Shown here piece after piece: positions 1-10,184 of a stretch of 64,000 bases of DNA (its first letter is position 1; each line of letters starts with the position of its first letter). Made by a program: the position numbers and the translations under genes. The stretch lies in assembly GCA_010093605.1 (NCBI GenBank), contig MU004184.1, positions 1,011,897 through 1,075,896 of the forward strand, in the 5' to 3' direction. The notes beneath the pieces were generated by a model. The model did not search any database. It was given only the letters and a program-made list of their open reading frames with translations, and was not told the DNA's origin. The DNA is from Lophium mytilinum. Taxonomy: Eukaryota; Ascomycota; Dothideomycetes; Mytilinidiales; Mytilinidiaceae.

Positions 1-636
1 GATTATGGATGCGTGAGTCAGGAGAGGATAGTAGTAAGTATCTGAATAGATTGGAGCGTCCAGATAGGTCCTTTGCGTTATTCGCTTGCCAAAGATAACC
101 AGAGGTCAGAAAATCTCAGTATCATCACGTGATCTTAAGGGTGAACCAGCTGTGACCCTACAATCCGGAAAAGATAGCATTCACAATGTGATGCGGACCT
201 CCCCGGGCATTATGCACTAGAAATATAAAGGCCCTGATGTCGGACAGTGCGCAATCGTTGAAGAATCAGAACTTGGTAGGCACTGTTTACGGTCTCTTTA
301 GGCAACGAGAGACTTTCGAGCAACGTATGAAGTTTTTTTGCCACATATGAGACCAGCGATAACTACTCGTGGTTTGCTCGGAACGAGTATGCTTTTAGGC
401 ATTTGTCTCATATGAGGATGAGGAGCGGTGGAAACGAGGATGTTCAAATCAAGACCGTCAGTCTCGTCACTGAGAAGCTTGCAGCTTTGCCTTTGGAAGA
501 CGGCATAAAAGATGATTAATCTGTTACAAACCAAGCCCAAATTCCTCCATAGCAATTTACCAAAGGGCTCCGCGACTTCGTTAACCGACGGAAAGCCTGG
601 ATGACGGTAAGGCGGATCAACAGCAACTAACACCTT
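1..636. other. Intergenic, no supported gene
   Basis: No convincing gene is seen. A 111-codon open frame on the minus strand (298-633) has no recognisable motif, no clear promoter, and abuts the end of the lectin-like gene, so it is probably chance. Confidence 0.5.
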
Positions 637-1200
637 TCACCCTGTGAACTCCGTGAACCACTTCTTCTGGGTCCCATTCCAGAAAGCAACCCAAGGCTTG
701 TTCGCCTGGGCGCCGTCCTTGTAGTAATACACTTTGATGGAATCCGAGTTCACGCTCAAGAATGCGGTAATCGGGCTATGTTTCTTGACAGTGACGCCGA
801 GGTCAGTGCCGAGCTGACCGACTTTCCAGTTCTCTGAGCCTTCCTTCTGAAGCTCCTGCAAGGTGCTGTTTGTATCGATGTAGTACAAGCGAGACTGTTA
901 TTGGGTTTAGCAGTTAGGTCGGTAGGCGCAAAGACGTGACAAAGAACCTACCCTCGTGAAGGAGTTCAATAGTGGGAATGAAATAGCTGCTATGTCCCTG
1001 GTAAGAGACTTCACGTTTTGGTCGTTGAGCGTCAGGAGATCGTCTCGGTAGGCTGCTCGGCCCGCAGTCGCTAACGGTTCTGAGTCCGTTTTGGCAGCGT
1101 TTTGAAGAGTTTTGAGGAAGCCGTGTTCATCGGTATAGAAGACCGTGCTTTTGCCATCCACAATGCATCCTGATATGACAGCCGACCGCGGATCCGTAGG
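637..1200 (-). CDS. Fucose-specific-lectin-like beta-propeller fragment (5' end unresolved)
   Basis: Two exons are visible, 1200-952 and 894-637, joined by a 57-bp GTAGGT...ACAG intron that keeps frame. The product has two to three blade-like repeats, each an AxIS/VISG strand followed by a VFYTD, LYYID or KVYYYK strand, as in fungal fucose-specific (AAL-type) lectins. Those lectins are six-bladed and about 310 residues; only about 170 are seen here, so this is a short paralogue or a truncated copy. The longer open frame upstream starts with GTG, not ATG, and a CCAG acceptor lies just before 1200, so a first exon must lie further right; the nearby ATG does not splice in frame with any donor I could see. 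Carbohydrate binding is inferred from pattern only. Confidence 0.45.
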
Positions 1201-1209
1201 CTGGAACAC

Positions 1210-3404
1210 GTGTTAGTTTAACGAGCATAGCAACTTAGAGTGCTTTTGCCTTTGGAGCATTACTATTTGACGAGGTGGGGGTGGGGTCTGGCATAGTGCT
1301 GGCAGGTTTGCTTGATGGAGTAGTGATTTGCTAGTGGAGATACGTTTTTGGCTGGCAGAAGGATGTGCTGAGCTGCGAGAGGACGAAGACTTTATACCTC
1401 AGACAGAGAAAGATGCTCAACTTGGTAGCACAGATAGGGTTTTTGGTCGGTAGCGAGTTGAAACGAGCTAAGTAGAGCCGGCAGCGAAGTTTGATAGAAA
1501 GACTCTCTGTGGCGGAGGTGCTAGCACGATGCGTGCAGCCAAGATGTTAGAAAAAGGAACTCTTCCATTGAAGTGTACCATGCGACGGTCCAGATTGCAA
1601 AGCGAGCGCCAGTCTAAACAATAAGGCTTACTGCATAGAAAACATAACAGGGTTAGTGTAGCCTTATACATCAACATGGTTGGCTGAACGTAAAGGTGTA
1701 TGCTGCATTGTCATGCAAGAAGGATGCTATGGGGTCGTATTCTGAAGCAGCCTGTGGCCACGGGTCACACTCCGTCAATGTTTCTTTCTTTAACAAAATG
1801 GCAATAACTTAGTTGCGGGGCTGACAGTTATGCGTGCTAAAGGCAAAGCAATGAGCGTGTAAGATCCGATCCTCCTTTTGCTCAACTTTGCTCATCTCTA
1901 TGTGCAACGGCCGCGTTGAATATAAGACTGAAGATGGTACGTGCGTATGGGATTCTGTGATCTGGGTTAGTCCCATGGACTTTCCACATGGGACATCCAC
2001 TAGGCCCTTCTGCATGGGTTTCCCGTAAGGTCGATCCAGAAGCTTAGACGGCCCGTTTAGGTTGTGGTGGAATAAGCGAGATCTTGTTCAGCCTGGTCTG
2101 GAATCAAGTTGAGCACGTTTCAGCTGAATGTGGCTGGCTGAGAAGTTCTGCAGCTGAACTGCGGTGGTGTGCAACGGGCGGGTGGTAGGTGCGGGGGTGG
2201 CTGAAATGGTCGTCCAGCTGAAACGTCTTTGAAGTTGTGAATAGCAGAGCTATGGTATATTGAATAGGATGCTGGCCATAAAGTGATACTCGCTTTGACT
2301 TGTATGTCCTGAGAACTTTAAGATCCATGATGGCAAAGCCATTGATGTCTAATTCGATACAGCAATTGAAGTTGGAGCTGAGCGAGAGGTACATATCACC
2401 TTCATGCATGATACAGTAGTTGCATGTCGCCAAGTCTACCCAAAATGGCGGAATCTTAGTCTGCCAACCCGCCCGGCGGACAGATTGAGGATTGGACGGA
2501 TTGGCACTTACACTATTCTTAGTTACAACAGGTATGAACTTACTAATGCTTGGCACGTTAAGGTTGATCATTTAGTCATCTTTTCCGCTTTATTGCATTG
2601 GCGGCCTCTAGAATACCTAAGCATATCAGGGCGCATCTTAGTAGGACTAAAGTCATCTAGTCTGGGGTGGCGATGCGGGGTAATAGGAAGCGGAGCGGCA
2701 GCATCTAGTTTTGGATGTATGCACTTCGGAATCGATTCCATAGAGACTATCAGTGTCAGCTGTACGTACACATTGGTCGAAGTGCTTCTGTGAAGCTCCC
2801 TTGGGTTGAGTTGAGGTTGACTTTGGCTCAGTTGAGATATATCGTTTGGATGTGGGAGGGAAGTGAATAATGAAACCGGACGTGCGATCTAAGTATGCAC
2901 TCGCGGTCGGGGTGCGGTGCAATGTACAGTCTATTCTTGGTGACACGGGATCATGCAAGACGAGTTGATGTTGGGATTGGGTGCCATGATTACGAATAAG
3001 CGTTAGTATCTCTTGTCCTTTTTGCGTTAGCATACCGAGAGCAAAGGGGATGAGAAAGTGGCACAAGAGAAAGTGCATCTTACAGCTATATGTCTCTATT
3101 CAATTGCATTTCCATGGTTCAAGTCACTGTCTACTAAAGTCTCACATTCACCAAGTTCTCAAAGACTTAATCATTCTGTAAAGATAGGTTTTCGTTACCT
3201 ATGAGATTGGAGGTACCATTGCAAGATATTCGTTCAGATGCGCCAAAGGTGGTTCAAGAAACTTAGGTAGATCGTTATCGTCACCAGAAGGAAAGGTAAG
3301 TGCCGTATTTTACGCACTCCCGAGAAAGCTGTCACATCTATCCCCCTCCGTCAAGTAGATTCGTTAGCGTCCCCATGCGTTTGGCCAGGTAGGGATCAGA
3401 GCAC
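1210..3404. other. Long gene-poor stretch with one possible multi-exon gene
   Basis: No known family is recognised. On the minus strand an open frame 3078-2653 starts with a hydrophobic segment (MHFLLCHFLIPFALGM), and a second open frame, 2571-2104, is rich in Cys and aromatic residues. A GTAAGT...TTGGCAG intron-like segment lies inside the second frame, near 2455-2505. These could be exons of a small secreted protein, but no full model could be assembled with confidence. Confidence 0.25.
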
Positions 3405-5288
3405 CTACGACTCTTGAGAGACGCTGGATTGGCTTGATGTGGAGGATGGCCGGCTCATGTACCGGAGCTCTTGCAGCTCCTTCCTCAGCTTCGCGTTCTC
3501 GGCCTCGACTTCATTGATCTTCTTCTCGCGGGCGGCGATCTTCTTCTTAGCCTCTCTGCTCGCCGCGGTCAGAGGATGGTTTGACTTATCCTTCAGTTCA
3601 GCGAGCTCAGCAAGGTGTTGTTCGCGTTCAGCATGCAACTCGTCGATATGATCGTTCAGCTCGGTGCAGTCGCGATCGCGCTCTTCAGTCTTGCTCTGCA
3701 GTTCAGTGATAAGCTTGTCGACTTGCTCTTGGAGCTGCTCGACCAGGGAGTCATCCGAGTTCTTTGCATTCGCAAGCTCTTCTGTAAGGGTAACTTTTTC
3801 TGCGTTGAGAGCTTCGAATTCCACACCTGAAGCAATCTGTTCTTCGAGGGCGGTCTCGAGATCATTCTCTACTTTCTTAAGCTTGGAAGACTCTTCAGCG
3901 AGTCCAGCTTCCAGATCGGAGATCCTAGCCTCCTTCACCGCAAGCTCATTCACGAGCTGGCCGTGCGCTTTAGCAAGCTTAGTCGCATTACCCTTGAAAG
4001 CCTCGTCTTTATCGCGCATTTCCTGGATGAGCTTCTCGCGCTTCTCAGTCTCGATCGCAAGCTCTGCTTCTTTGTCGTGTACGGTCTGCTTAAGACCGGC
4101 GACATCAGTTGCGAGCTCTGTAACTTGCACTGCCATATCCTCCTCTGTCTTTGTCTTCTGCTTGATCGTGATGGCCTTCTCTAGGAGCTCAGTTTCTTGC
4201 TTCTCGAGCGTCTTGTTTAGCTTCGAGAACTCGGCCGCTTGAGCCTTAGCTGTCTCAGCGCGTTGAGCCTTGGACTCGCTATCGAGCTCCTTCCGAAGCT
4301 TCTCTTTCTGCCAATCGATGTTAACCTGAGTGGTGCTGACCCAACGGGCCTGCGACTCAATCACAGCATCCTTGGCTTCGAGATCGTGGCGCATCTTCTC
4401 GAGCTGGGCTTCCACAGTCCGTAAGCGCTTGTTCTCAGCGCGCAGCGTCCCAATCATCTCATGCAGCAGCTGCAGCTCCTTATTCTCTTTGCGGAGGTCA
4501 TCGCGCTCCTCTTCAACAAGCTCAAGCTGCTCGATCCTCAGATGCAGCTGAGCCATCTGCTGACCCGTCTTCTTCCCATCCGTCTCGTACGCATTCTCCT
4601 GCTCCTCAAGTTGCCTGCACGCCGCGTCGATCTTCTCCTCAAGGGCCCAATTCTCGTCTTTCAACTGCTGAACTGTCTGCTCAAGCTCCGTATTCGCGTT
4701 CTCGTACAGCTTTACCTTGCTGGTAGCTTCATCGGCTACCACTCGAATTTCCGCCACAAAGCCTTCGAGAACCTCATTCGTGTGGTAGAGGTTCACGATC
4801 TCCGCATTTGACTTCTTGAGATCCTTCATTGCGTCTTCGCCGATCTCTTCGATGAACTCATTTAGAGTGCGAACCGTTTCCTCCAGCTCGGCCTTTTGGG
4901 CGTCCTTGGGAGGTACGCGCTTTTTCCGGGTTGCTAGGAAGCGGGAGAGCCATGATGTCTTCGCCGCCCCGGTGGCTGTGCTAGTAGCCGTAGTTCCTGA
5001 GAGGAGGCTACCAGCGGGCGTGTTTGGAAGTGTCTGGGGGGAGGGCGCAGTCATGACGGTAATGTCCGAATCATTTGATGTTGTGTCGATCGATTCGGGC
5101 TTGGTGTCGGCAAGATTGGCCTGCTCATTTGTAGAGCTCGTGGCGGACGTTGTGTCTTTAGGGTCTTGAGCGTTCGTAATGTTGACCTCTCCATCGATCA
5201 GAGTGGCTTTCTTGCCCGAGTTACGGAGGACCATATGGGTAAGAACGGGGTTGAAGGGTGCACCCCCTTGAGTAGTTTGAGCTAGCAT
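3405..5288 (-). CDS. Long coiled-coil protein, 627 aa, function unknown
   Basis: A single-exon gene. The frame is open a little further upstream, but without an ATG; the first in-frame ATG (MLAQTTQGG) lies about 170 bp downstream of a TATATAG box near 5460, so it is taken as the start. Residues 1-120 are Ser/Thr/Pro-rich and probably disordered. A basic patch (RKKRVPPK) follows, then a nearly unbroken Glu/Lys/Leu heptad region from about residue 125 to 600, predicting a long parallel coiled coil. The tail is Ser-rich. No motor, FHA, kinase or other domain is seen, and there is no signal peptide or membrane segment. Such proteins usually act as scaffolds or tethers, but no specific orthologue is recognised. 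The opposite strand shows several open frames, which are shadows of the biased codon use. Confidence 0.85.
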   Translation of the reverse strand: MLAQTTQGGAPFNPVLTHMVLRNSGKKATLIDGEVNITNAQDPKDTTSATSSTNEQANLADTKPESIDTTSNDSDITVMTAPSPQTLPNTPAGSLLSGTTATSTATGAAKTSWLSRFLATRKKRVPPKDAQKAELEETVRTLNEFIEEIGEDAMKDLKKSNAEIVNLYHTNEVLEGFVAEIRVVADEATSKVKLYENANTELEQTVQQLKDENWALEEKIDAACRQLEEQENAYETDGKKTGQQMAQLHLRIEQLELVEEERDDLRKENKELQLLHEMIGTLRAENKRLRTVEAQLEKMRHDLEAKDAVIESQARWVSTTQVNIDWQKEKLRKELDSESKAQRAETAKAQAAEFSKLNKTLEKQETELLEKAITIKQKTKTEEDMAVQVTELATDVAGLKQTVHDKEAELAIETEKREKLIQEMRDKDEAFKGNATKLAKAHGQLVNELAVKEARISDLEAGLAEESSKLKKVENDLETALEEQIASGVEFEALNAEKVTLTEELANAKNSDDSLVEQLQEQVDKLITELQSKTEERDRDCTELNDHIDELHAEREQHLAELAELKDKSNHPLTAASREAKKKIAAREKKINEVEAENAKLRKELQELRYMSRPSSTSSQSSVSQES

Positions 5289-7520
5289 GTTCCTATCCAA
5301 GCTAGAGCTACTTTGCGGACTCAAGTCTGAAATGTTTGGAGGGAAAAAACTGCTACGAGCTGTCTTCTTGAAACTGTGAGTAAGGGTGTAGGTGGCAGAT
5401 TCAAGAGAGCAAGAGAAGGCTTCTTGTAGTGTATCGACATGTATCAGCGGAGCCAGGCTCTATATACTTCCATAAGGTGCACAGAGGACAATGTGTAGAA
5501 TCTGGCATTGTGCATGAAAAAGTCTGGAGGCTGAAAGAAAACTTCATTGTACGATGGCACAATGTTTCGGCGGCACGATAGATGTGCTTTGGAGATGATG
5601 GCGAACATAGTGCTAGCTAGAAGACGATGGAATAGACTAGAGGTAAGGATCGTTAAGATTGATCGTGTGGGAGGACGGCGCTGAATGGGCCATGAAAGAA
5701 AACGAGAGGAAGAAAGCGGCCAACATGCAAGATGGAAGAAGCTGGTAGTGGATAGCATCAGACTAGCAGAGAACTAATTAGACCTTCGGCGCAGGGATGG
5801 CCTCCTTGGTGTTTTCAATATGCTCCATTGAAGGCTCGTCTAACAGCTTGAGAATTTCGCGTGTGATAATATCTTTCTCTCCCCAGCATTCAAAGATTGG
5901 TCATGATGTCAACAACGGTCTTGCACAATGGGGCATCTTTAGCAAGGGGGCATTTTGCGAAAAGTGATACTGGTGACACACGGTATCAAGGAAAAAAAGC
6001 GCAGATTGGGTTTTTTATGACGTGGAGACTTGTCGTTGAATATGATCTGCTCGATCCGGGATCAGAAGCTTTACCCACGACCATAATAGAAAGTATTCTG
6101 CGATAAAATGAATCACATTGGTTGAATCTCAAAATAAGACGGCTAGGAGGGAAGAGTGACGCGGGAGATATGGAAGCGATATCGTACGCAATGACTAATG
6201 AGCAATGCCCGAGATGGCGAGTATCGTTCTTAGGATCGCTTTCCCTGGAGTTCATCTGCCACCTTACCATCGGCGGGGATTCCATTGAAGAGATATCTAC
6301 AATGTCGATGCGAAGAACCTATGGGCAAGGTGTTGAGCGAAAGAAGTCGGGGAGGGTTCTAATTGTAACGTCCGGACGAGAATTGTGCCGCTAACGGGGA
6401 GTCGTCTGCGGACCGACATGATGAGCTTCGTTTTCAAGCTAGCGTTTCCGATGAAGAGCCATATAGAGGCCTTGGATTTGAAAATGTATGTAGAAAGTCA
6501 TCGCGATTCGAGGAGGGCCGCTGTTGAGTTGATTAACGCGTTTGGCTTGGCTGGGTCTGATTCTGTTGGAGAGCTTTTACGAAGTAAAAAGCCGATCCGA
6601 CGAACGCTCCTGACGAGAAAAGCAGAAGTCGGCCTTAGCAAGCGAATGACCCTGAGGAAACCCGCCCTTATATGATGAAAATGGTGTTCAGCTTAAATCA
6701 CTTGCTTGCAAGTAGCGAGAGAATAGCTCTAGAGTAACAAATAAGAAAAGGCAATGCGCAGCTCGACTGCTGCCTATGAAAGGTCCTTCGCTGTCTACTG
6801 GTCTCAGTCTGCTAGAAATTGAGCGCCGCAGAAGACACGAAGTCGCCATCTTGATGGAAGATGCAGGTGTAGGTTGGAAAGGCGGTGAAGAGTGCAGGTG
6901 GGAATGGGAGCTGGAGGTTTGTGGCTGTCTATGTGGCTTGTGGCTGCGTGCGCTAAGCCCGATTTGCCACTATCCATAAATTAACCTCCACGTATCTAAG
7001 GAAGACACCATACGCTTCCGAACCCTCAAAGGTTCAGGCAAACTTGCATAACTACACCACAGTTGTAGGCCATTGGTCTCACTAAAAGGCTTTTCAGAAT
7101 CTCCTTTTTAAGAATCTCAGGAGCGAGGCTGCCTACTGCGCCCTCTCAGCCCTTCCACCGGTGGGAAAGGGCTTCTGGAACCTGACTCACTCCCAAGACA
7201 CCGGTCAGACCAAAGCTTCCTTGGAAGTCTATTTAGTAGAGTAAGACCATACATTTCGTACACCAGGTTTCCTGTCCACTTCTTCTCCACTACGCCGCCA
7301 GCACTATCCCCACGTGTTCAGCCTTGCGGAACACGTACCCAACACTCGTTCAGTTCGCTGGTAGCAGAGCGCGCCTCCGCTCTATCTCACCAAGTATGAA
7401 CGTTCCATTACTTATGTTGTATCGCAATTGGAAAGCTCTGAGAGTGTACTACGATTGGGGTGTCTAAATACTATGAAGCAGCTTACTTACCTTGAAGCTA
7501 GAATCCTTCCGCCCCAAGCC
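5289..7520. other. Intergenic with a short coding-like fragment
   Basis: Mostly non-coding. On the minus strand 5778-5900 stays open for about 40 codons and reads like the end of a real protein (REILKLLDEPSMEHIENTKE), but it has no start and follows a stop, so it may be a terminal exon or a gene remnant. Open frames on the plus strand at 5.9-6.7 kb show no family resemblance. The stretch 7.0-7.5 kb is pyrimidine-rich and looks like the promoter and 5' leader of the E2/F-box gene. Confidence 0.3.
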
Positions 7521-9416
7521 ATGGCGCACCCCTCCCTCCACCAACGGCTCCTTCGGGATATCACCGAGCTCCAAAAGGAGCCATACACGCATTTCTCCAC
7601 CCACATCAACGACAAGGACCTTACCAAGTTCTGCCTGATCCTGAAGCCTGACGGATTTCGCGCGCTCCACCTCACGGTCGAGATCCCGCCGAACTATCCA
7701 CTGATCGCCCCAAGAGTCTCCATGCAGTCTTCAGTCGTGCACCCAAATGTCTTCCATGACTACATCTGCGCGTCCATTTTGAACACTGAAGAGGGATGGA
7801 CGCCGGCGTACACGCTGAAGGCCATTTGCATCCAGCTTCTGAGCTTCTTCTCTGGAGGAGCTATCGAGCAGGATTATGGCGGAAAAGTCGACTTAAGGGA
7901 CTATCAGGCCCAAGCGGACTACAACATGCGGCGCTGGGGTGTTGAAAATAAGTCCACGAAACACAAATGCGAAGAGTGCGGATTCGGAAAGCCACGTCCT
8001 GTCGAAACGAGCGTCGCCGACCAGCTAGCTAGCCTTACTCTATACAATGGAGGTCCAGGGGCCAACGTACCTCACGGCAGAGCAAAGAAGACCCTAAATC
8101 TTCTTCTAAAGTTGCCGGCTGAGCTGCTCTTGCTAGTCGTGGACACTTTGGACACAAAGGATCTTCTTCAGTTAGCCAAAGCTTTTCCGGAGGTCAAAGA
8201 AGCCCTTGAATCCAGCGACTGTATCCGTCTCCGGGAATTGCAATGCTTCACCCTCAAGAAGAGCTTCACAGACGCGAAGCTCGGCGTCGGCGTTGCAATC
8301 TTGCACCAAGGAAAGGAAGGAACGTTCGCATCCGAGTTCGAGTTACTCAGCCGAGAGGCTTTCGAAAAGCACAAGATCCGCAAATCCATCCACGGCGTGG
8401 CTTTCGACCATTGGTTACCTCTGCCAATCCACCGTAAACATTGGATCGCAGCGAAGCCGGACGTCAACGCTACCCTTGAGATGCTTTCCCGCAAGGCGAC
8501 TTTGAGCAAAGTCTTCCCGGAGTACGTGCTGTATCACTTCATGAACAACATTGTTGTTCAATTTAGCCAGGATACGGAGTCGGTCAGCAGGAAGAGCACT
8601 TTGAACCACGCCTCAGAGAAAGCCGTCGAGGCTTACTTCGCCCTCTTCCACTTGCTGCTCTGCCTCGCGACCGAAAATCAGCAAATTGTTCGGGACGCAA
8701 ACCGAATGATCGACGGATTTTTGGGAGGCGCTACGTCGAAGGACAAGTTTCCCAATCTCGGCCTCCTTCTGGTCGCTGCCCTGATTTCCGACAAAGGCCT
8801 TACGAAGGAGCTCAGTTTCGCCGTCATCAGGGAAGCCGTCTTGCGCAACGTCGTCTGGATGCTAGATAGGAAAGGAGCTGGACTGGCAGAGCTGGCCTAC
8901 GTGGAGCCTGAATCGAGCTCGAATTACCGTCTAGATAAGACTTTCGAAGCCTCCACGACGTCCTACCGCCTCTTGATGTTCCTCAATCTCTTCTACAGGA
9001 CAGCTCGCAAGTCTGACAAGCTAGAGGACCTTCGTGAGACAATGTTCGACAACCACGGCGCGCCTCCGCCCGGGACTGCGGAACGAATGGCGAAACAGAT
9101 CCGGGAAATCCGCGAAGTGAAGAACTTCCCTACCTTCTTGACAAACATGGGCTTGGCCGCCCCCGCGAAAGAGGCCTTTGTGGGGTTTTTGAAGCGGACT
9201 ATCGCGGATAGTGTTACGGCTGGCTATTCTTCTGAGCCCCTCACACAGTCCCAGTTATATGCGATGAGATGTCGAGTTGAGCCCGGTGTCGGATTAGCTG
9301 CGGGTGTCGCGCCAAGCGTGGGTGCGCCGTCTTCGTTGACTATGATGACTGTTTCTTTCTTTCCTGGACGCCAGAAGTCGAATGCTCCTAGGAACGGGCA
9401 GCGGTGGAGGCGTTGA
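7521..9416 (+). CDS. E2 ubiquitin-conjugating domain fused to F-box protein, 631 aa
   Basis: An intronless gene. The start is the ATG in context GCCATGG, directly before the E2 fold; an in-frame ATG-less extension reaches 7428. Residues about 4-125 form a UBC domain: PPNYPLIAPRV strand, HPN motif at 74-76, a Cys at 83 in the catalytic position (YICASIL), then GWTPAYTL matching the E2 WSPAL helix. A short CEECGFG Cys pair follows at about 150. Around residues 195-235 lies an F-box-like helix pair (KLPAELLLLVVDTLDTKDLLQLAKAF). The remaining about 390 residues are helical and have no recognised repeats. Known biology: E2s carry ubiquitin on Cys, while F-box proteins recruit substrates to SCF ligases through Skp1. 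Inference: the protein may couple substrate selection and ubiquitin transfer in one chain. The HPN-to-Cys spacing is one residue shorter than usual, so activity is not certain. Confidence 0.8.
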   Translation: MAHPSLHQRLLRDITELQKEPYTHFSTHINDKDLTKFCLILKPDGFRALHLTVEIPPNYPLIAPRVSMQSSVVHPNVFHDYICASILNTEEGWTPAYTLKAICIQLLSFFSGGAIEQDYGGKVDLRDYQAQADYNMRRWGVENKSTKHKCEECGFGKPRPVETSVADQLASLTLYNGGPGANVPHGRAKKTLNLLLKLPAELLLLVVDTLDTKDLLQLAKAFPEVKEALESSDCIRLRELQCFTLKKSFTDAKLGVGVAILHQGKEGTFASEFELLSREAFEKHKIRKSIHGVAFDHWLPLPIHRKHWIAAKPDVNATLEMLSRKATLSKVFPEYVLYHFMNNIVVQFSQDTESVSRKSTLNHASEKAVEAYFALFHLLLCLATENQQIVRDANRMIDGFLGGATSKDKFPNLGLLLVAALISDKGLTKELSFAVIREAVLRNVVWMLDRKGAGLAELAYVEPESSSNYRLDKTFEASTTSYRLLMFLNLFYRTARKSDKLEDLRETMFDNHGAPPPGTAERMAKQIREIREVKNFPTFLTNMGLAAPAKEAFVGFLKRTIADSVTAGYSSEPLTQSQLYAMRCRVEPGVGLAAGVAPSVGAPSSLTMMTVSFFPGRQKSNAPRNGQRWRR

Positions 9417-10184
9417 ATGTGGAAGCATGCTGTCTTTGGGAGAAAATCGATGTGGTTTCTGGCACGTGAAGGTTATGTTTCCTTTCATATTATTCTGGGG
9501 TACCTTTCTGATGCTATGAGGCTCTTGGGTAAGCATCCTAGGCTGAAAGCCTCATGGATCTGGATCTTCTCTAATTTTTCATTGAACTTCAGCGATCAGC
9601 TTGCTGTAGTGGAGGACCCTTTAGGTAGCGGTTAGTACACACAAAATGAAGGTTTCTCTACCTAATCCATGAGAGTCCTGATGTGTTACCTGATGCAGGA
9701 GTGAAAAGTCTGACACGTAGATACGTGATCGGTTCGAACCCAATATGACTGGGCAAAGGCAATAACGCGAAAAATGTGCATCTCCGGTCAACACGACGAC
9801 GCCTTGCATACAATGTTTGCAACCGCTTGCTCTTATACAAAGGGCGCTTTGGTATGGCATCCGTATATGCAACATAGCTCGGGCTACTGCTAGAATTAGA
9901 ACCAGAAGGCAGAAATTTGAGGCTGGCGATGCGAAGAGTTGGAGGACTTCACGCCTTCTTAATACTACGACAAGTGGCCCCCACACGCTAGACCCGATTT
10001 ATCCACACCGTGCCCGTTTACACTGAGCCCTGTCTCCCTCACCCTCTTCGCCAAGAATCAGCCCCCACGACAAGGCTGCATATTTTGACTTTCAGCAATT
10101 GCATCACCATCATGTCTTCTCCTCTCTTATCAATGGGGCTTTCACTCTCGTGTTCTTCATTGACGCTGTACCTTATTCTACTCC
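9417..10184. other. Intergenic between E2/F-box and NACHT genes
   Basis: 3' region of the upstream gene and promoter or leader of the NACHT gene. No gene is supported. The leader just before 10185 is pyrimidine-rich, as in fungal 5' UTRs. Confidence 0.4.

Noticed and set aside
298-633. 111-codon minus-strand frame
   Set aside because: No family motif or promoter; it lies in the 3' flank of the lectin-like gene.
3439-5169. Several plus-strand frames opposite the coiled-coil gene
   Set aside because: They are Ser/Leu-rich mirror frames of a Glu/Lys-rich coding strand.
5289-5324. Upstream extension of the coiled-coil gene (SPQSSSSLDRN)
   Set aside because: It begins with TTG and no in-frame ATG exists further up before a stop.
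9730-9800. GGTTCGAACCC, a possible tRNA T-arm
   Set aside because: No A-box, acceptor stem or anticodon arm could be placed on either strand.
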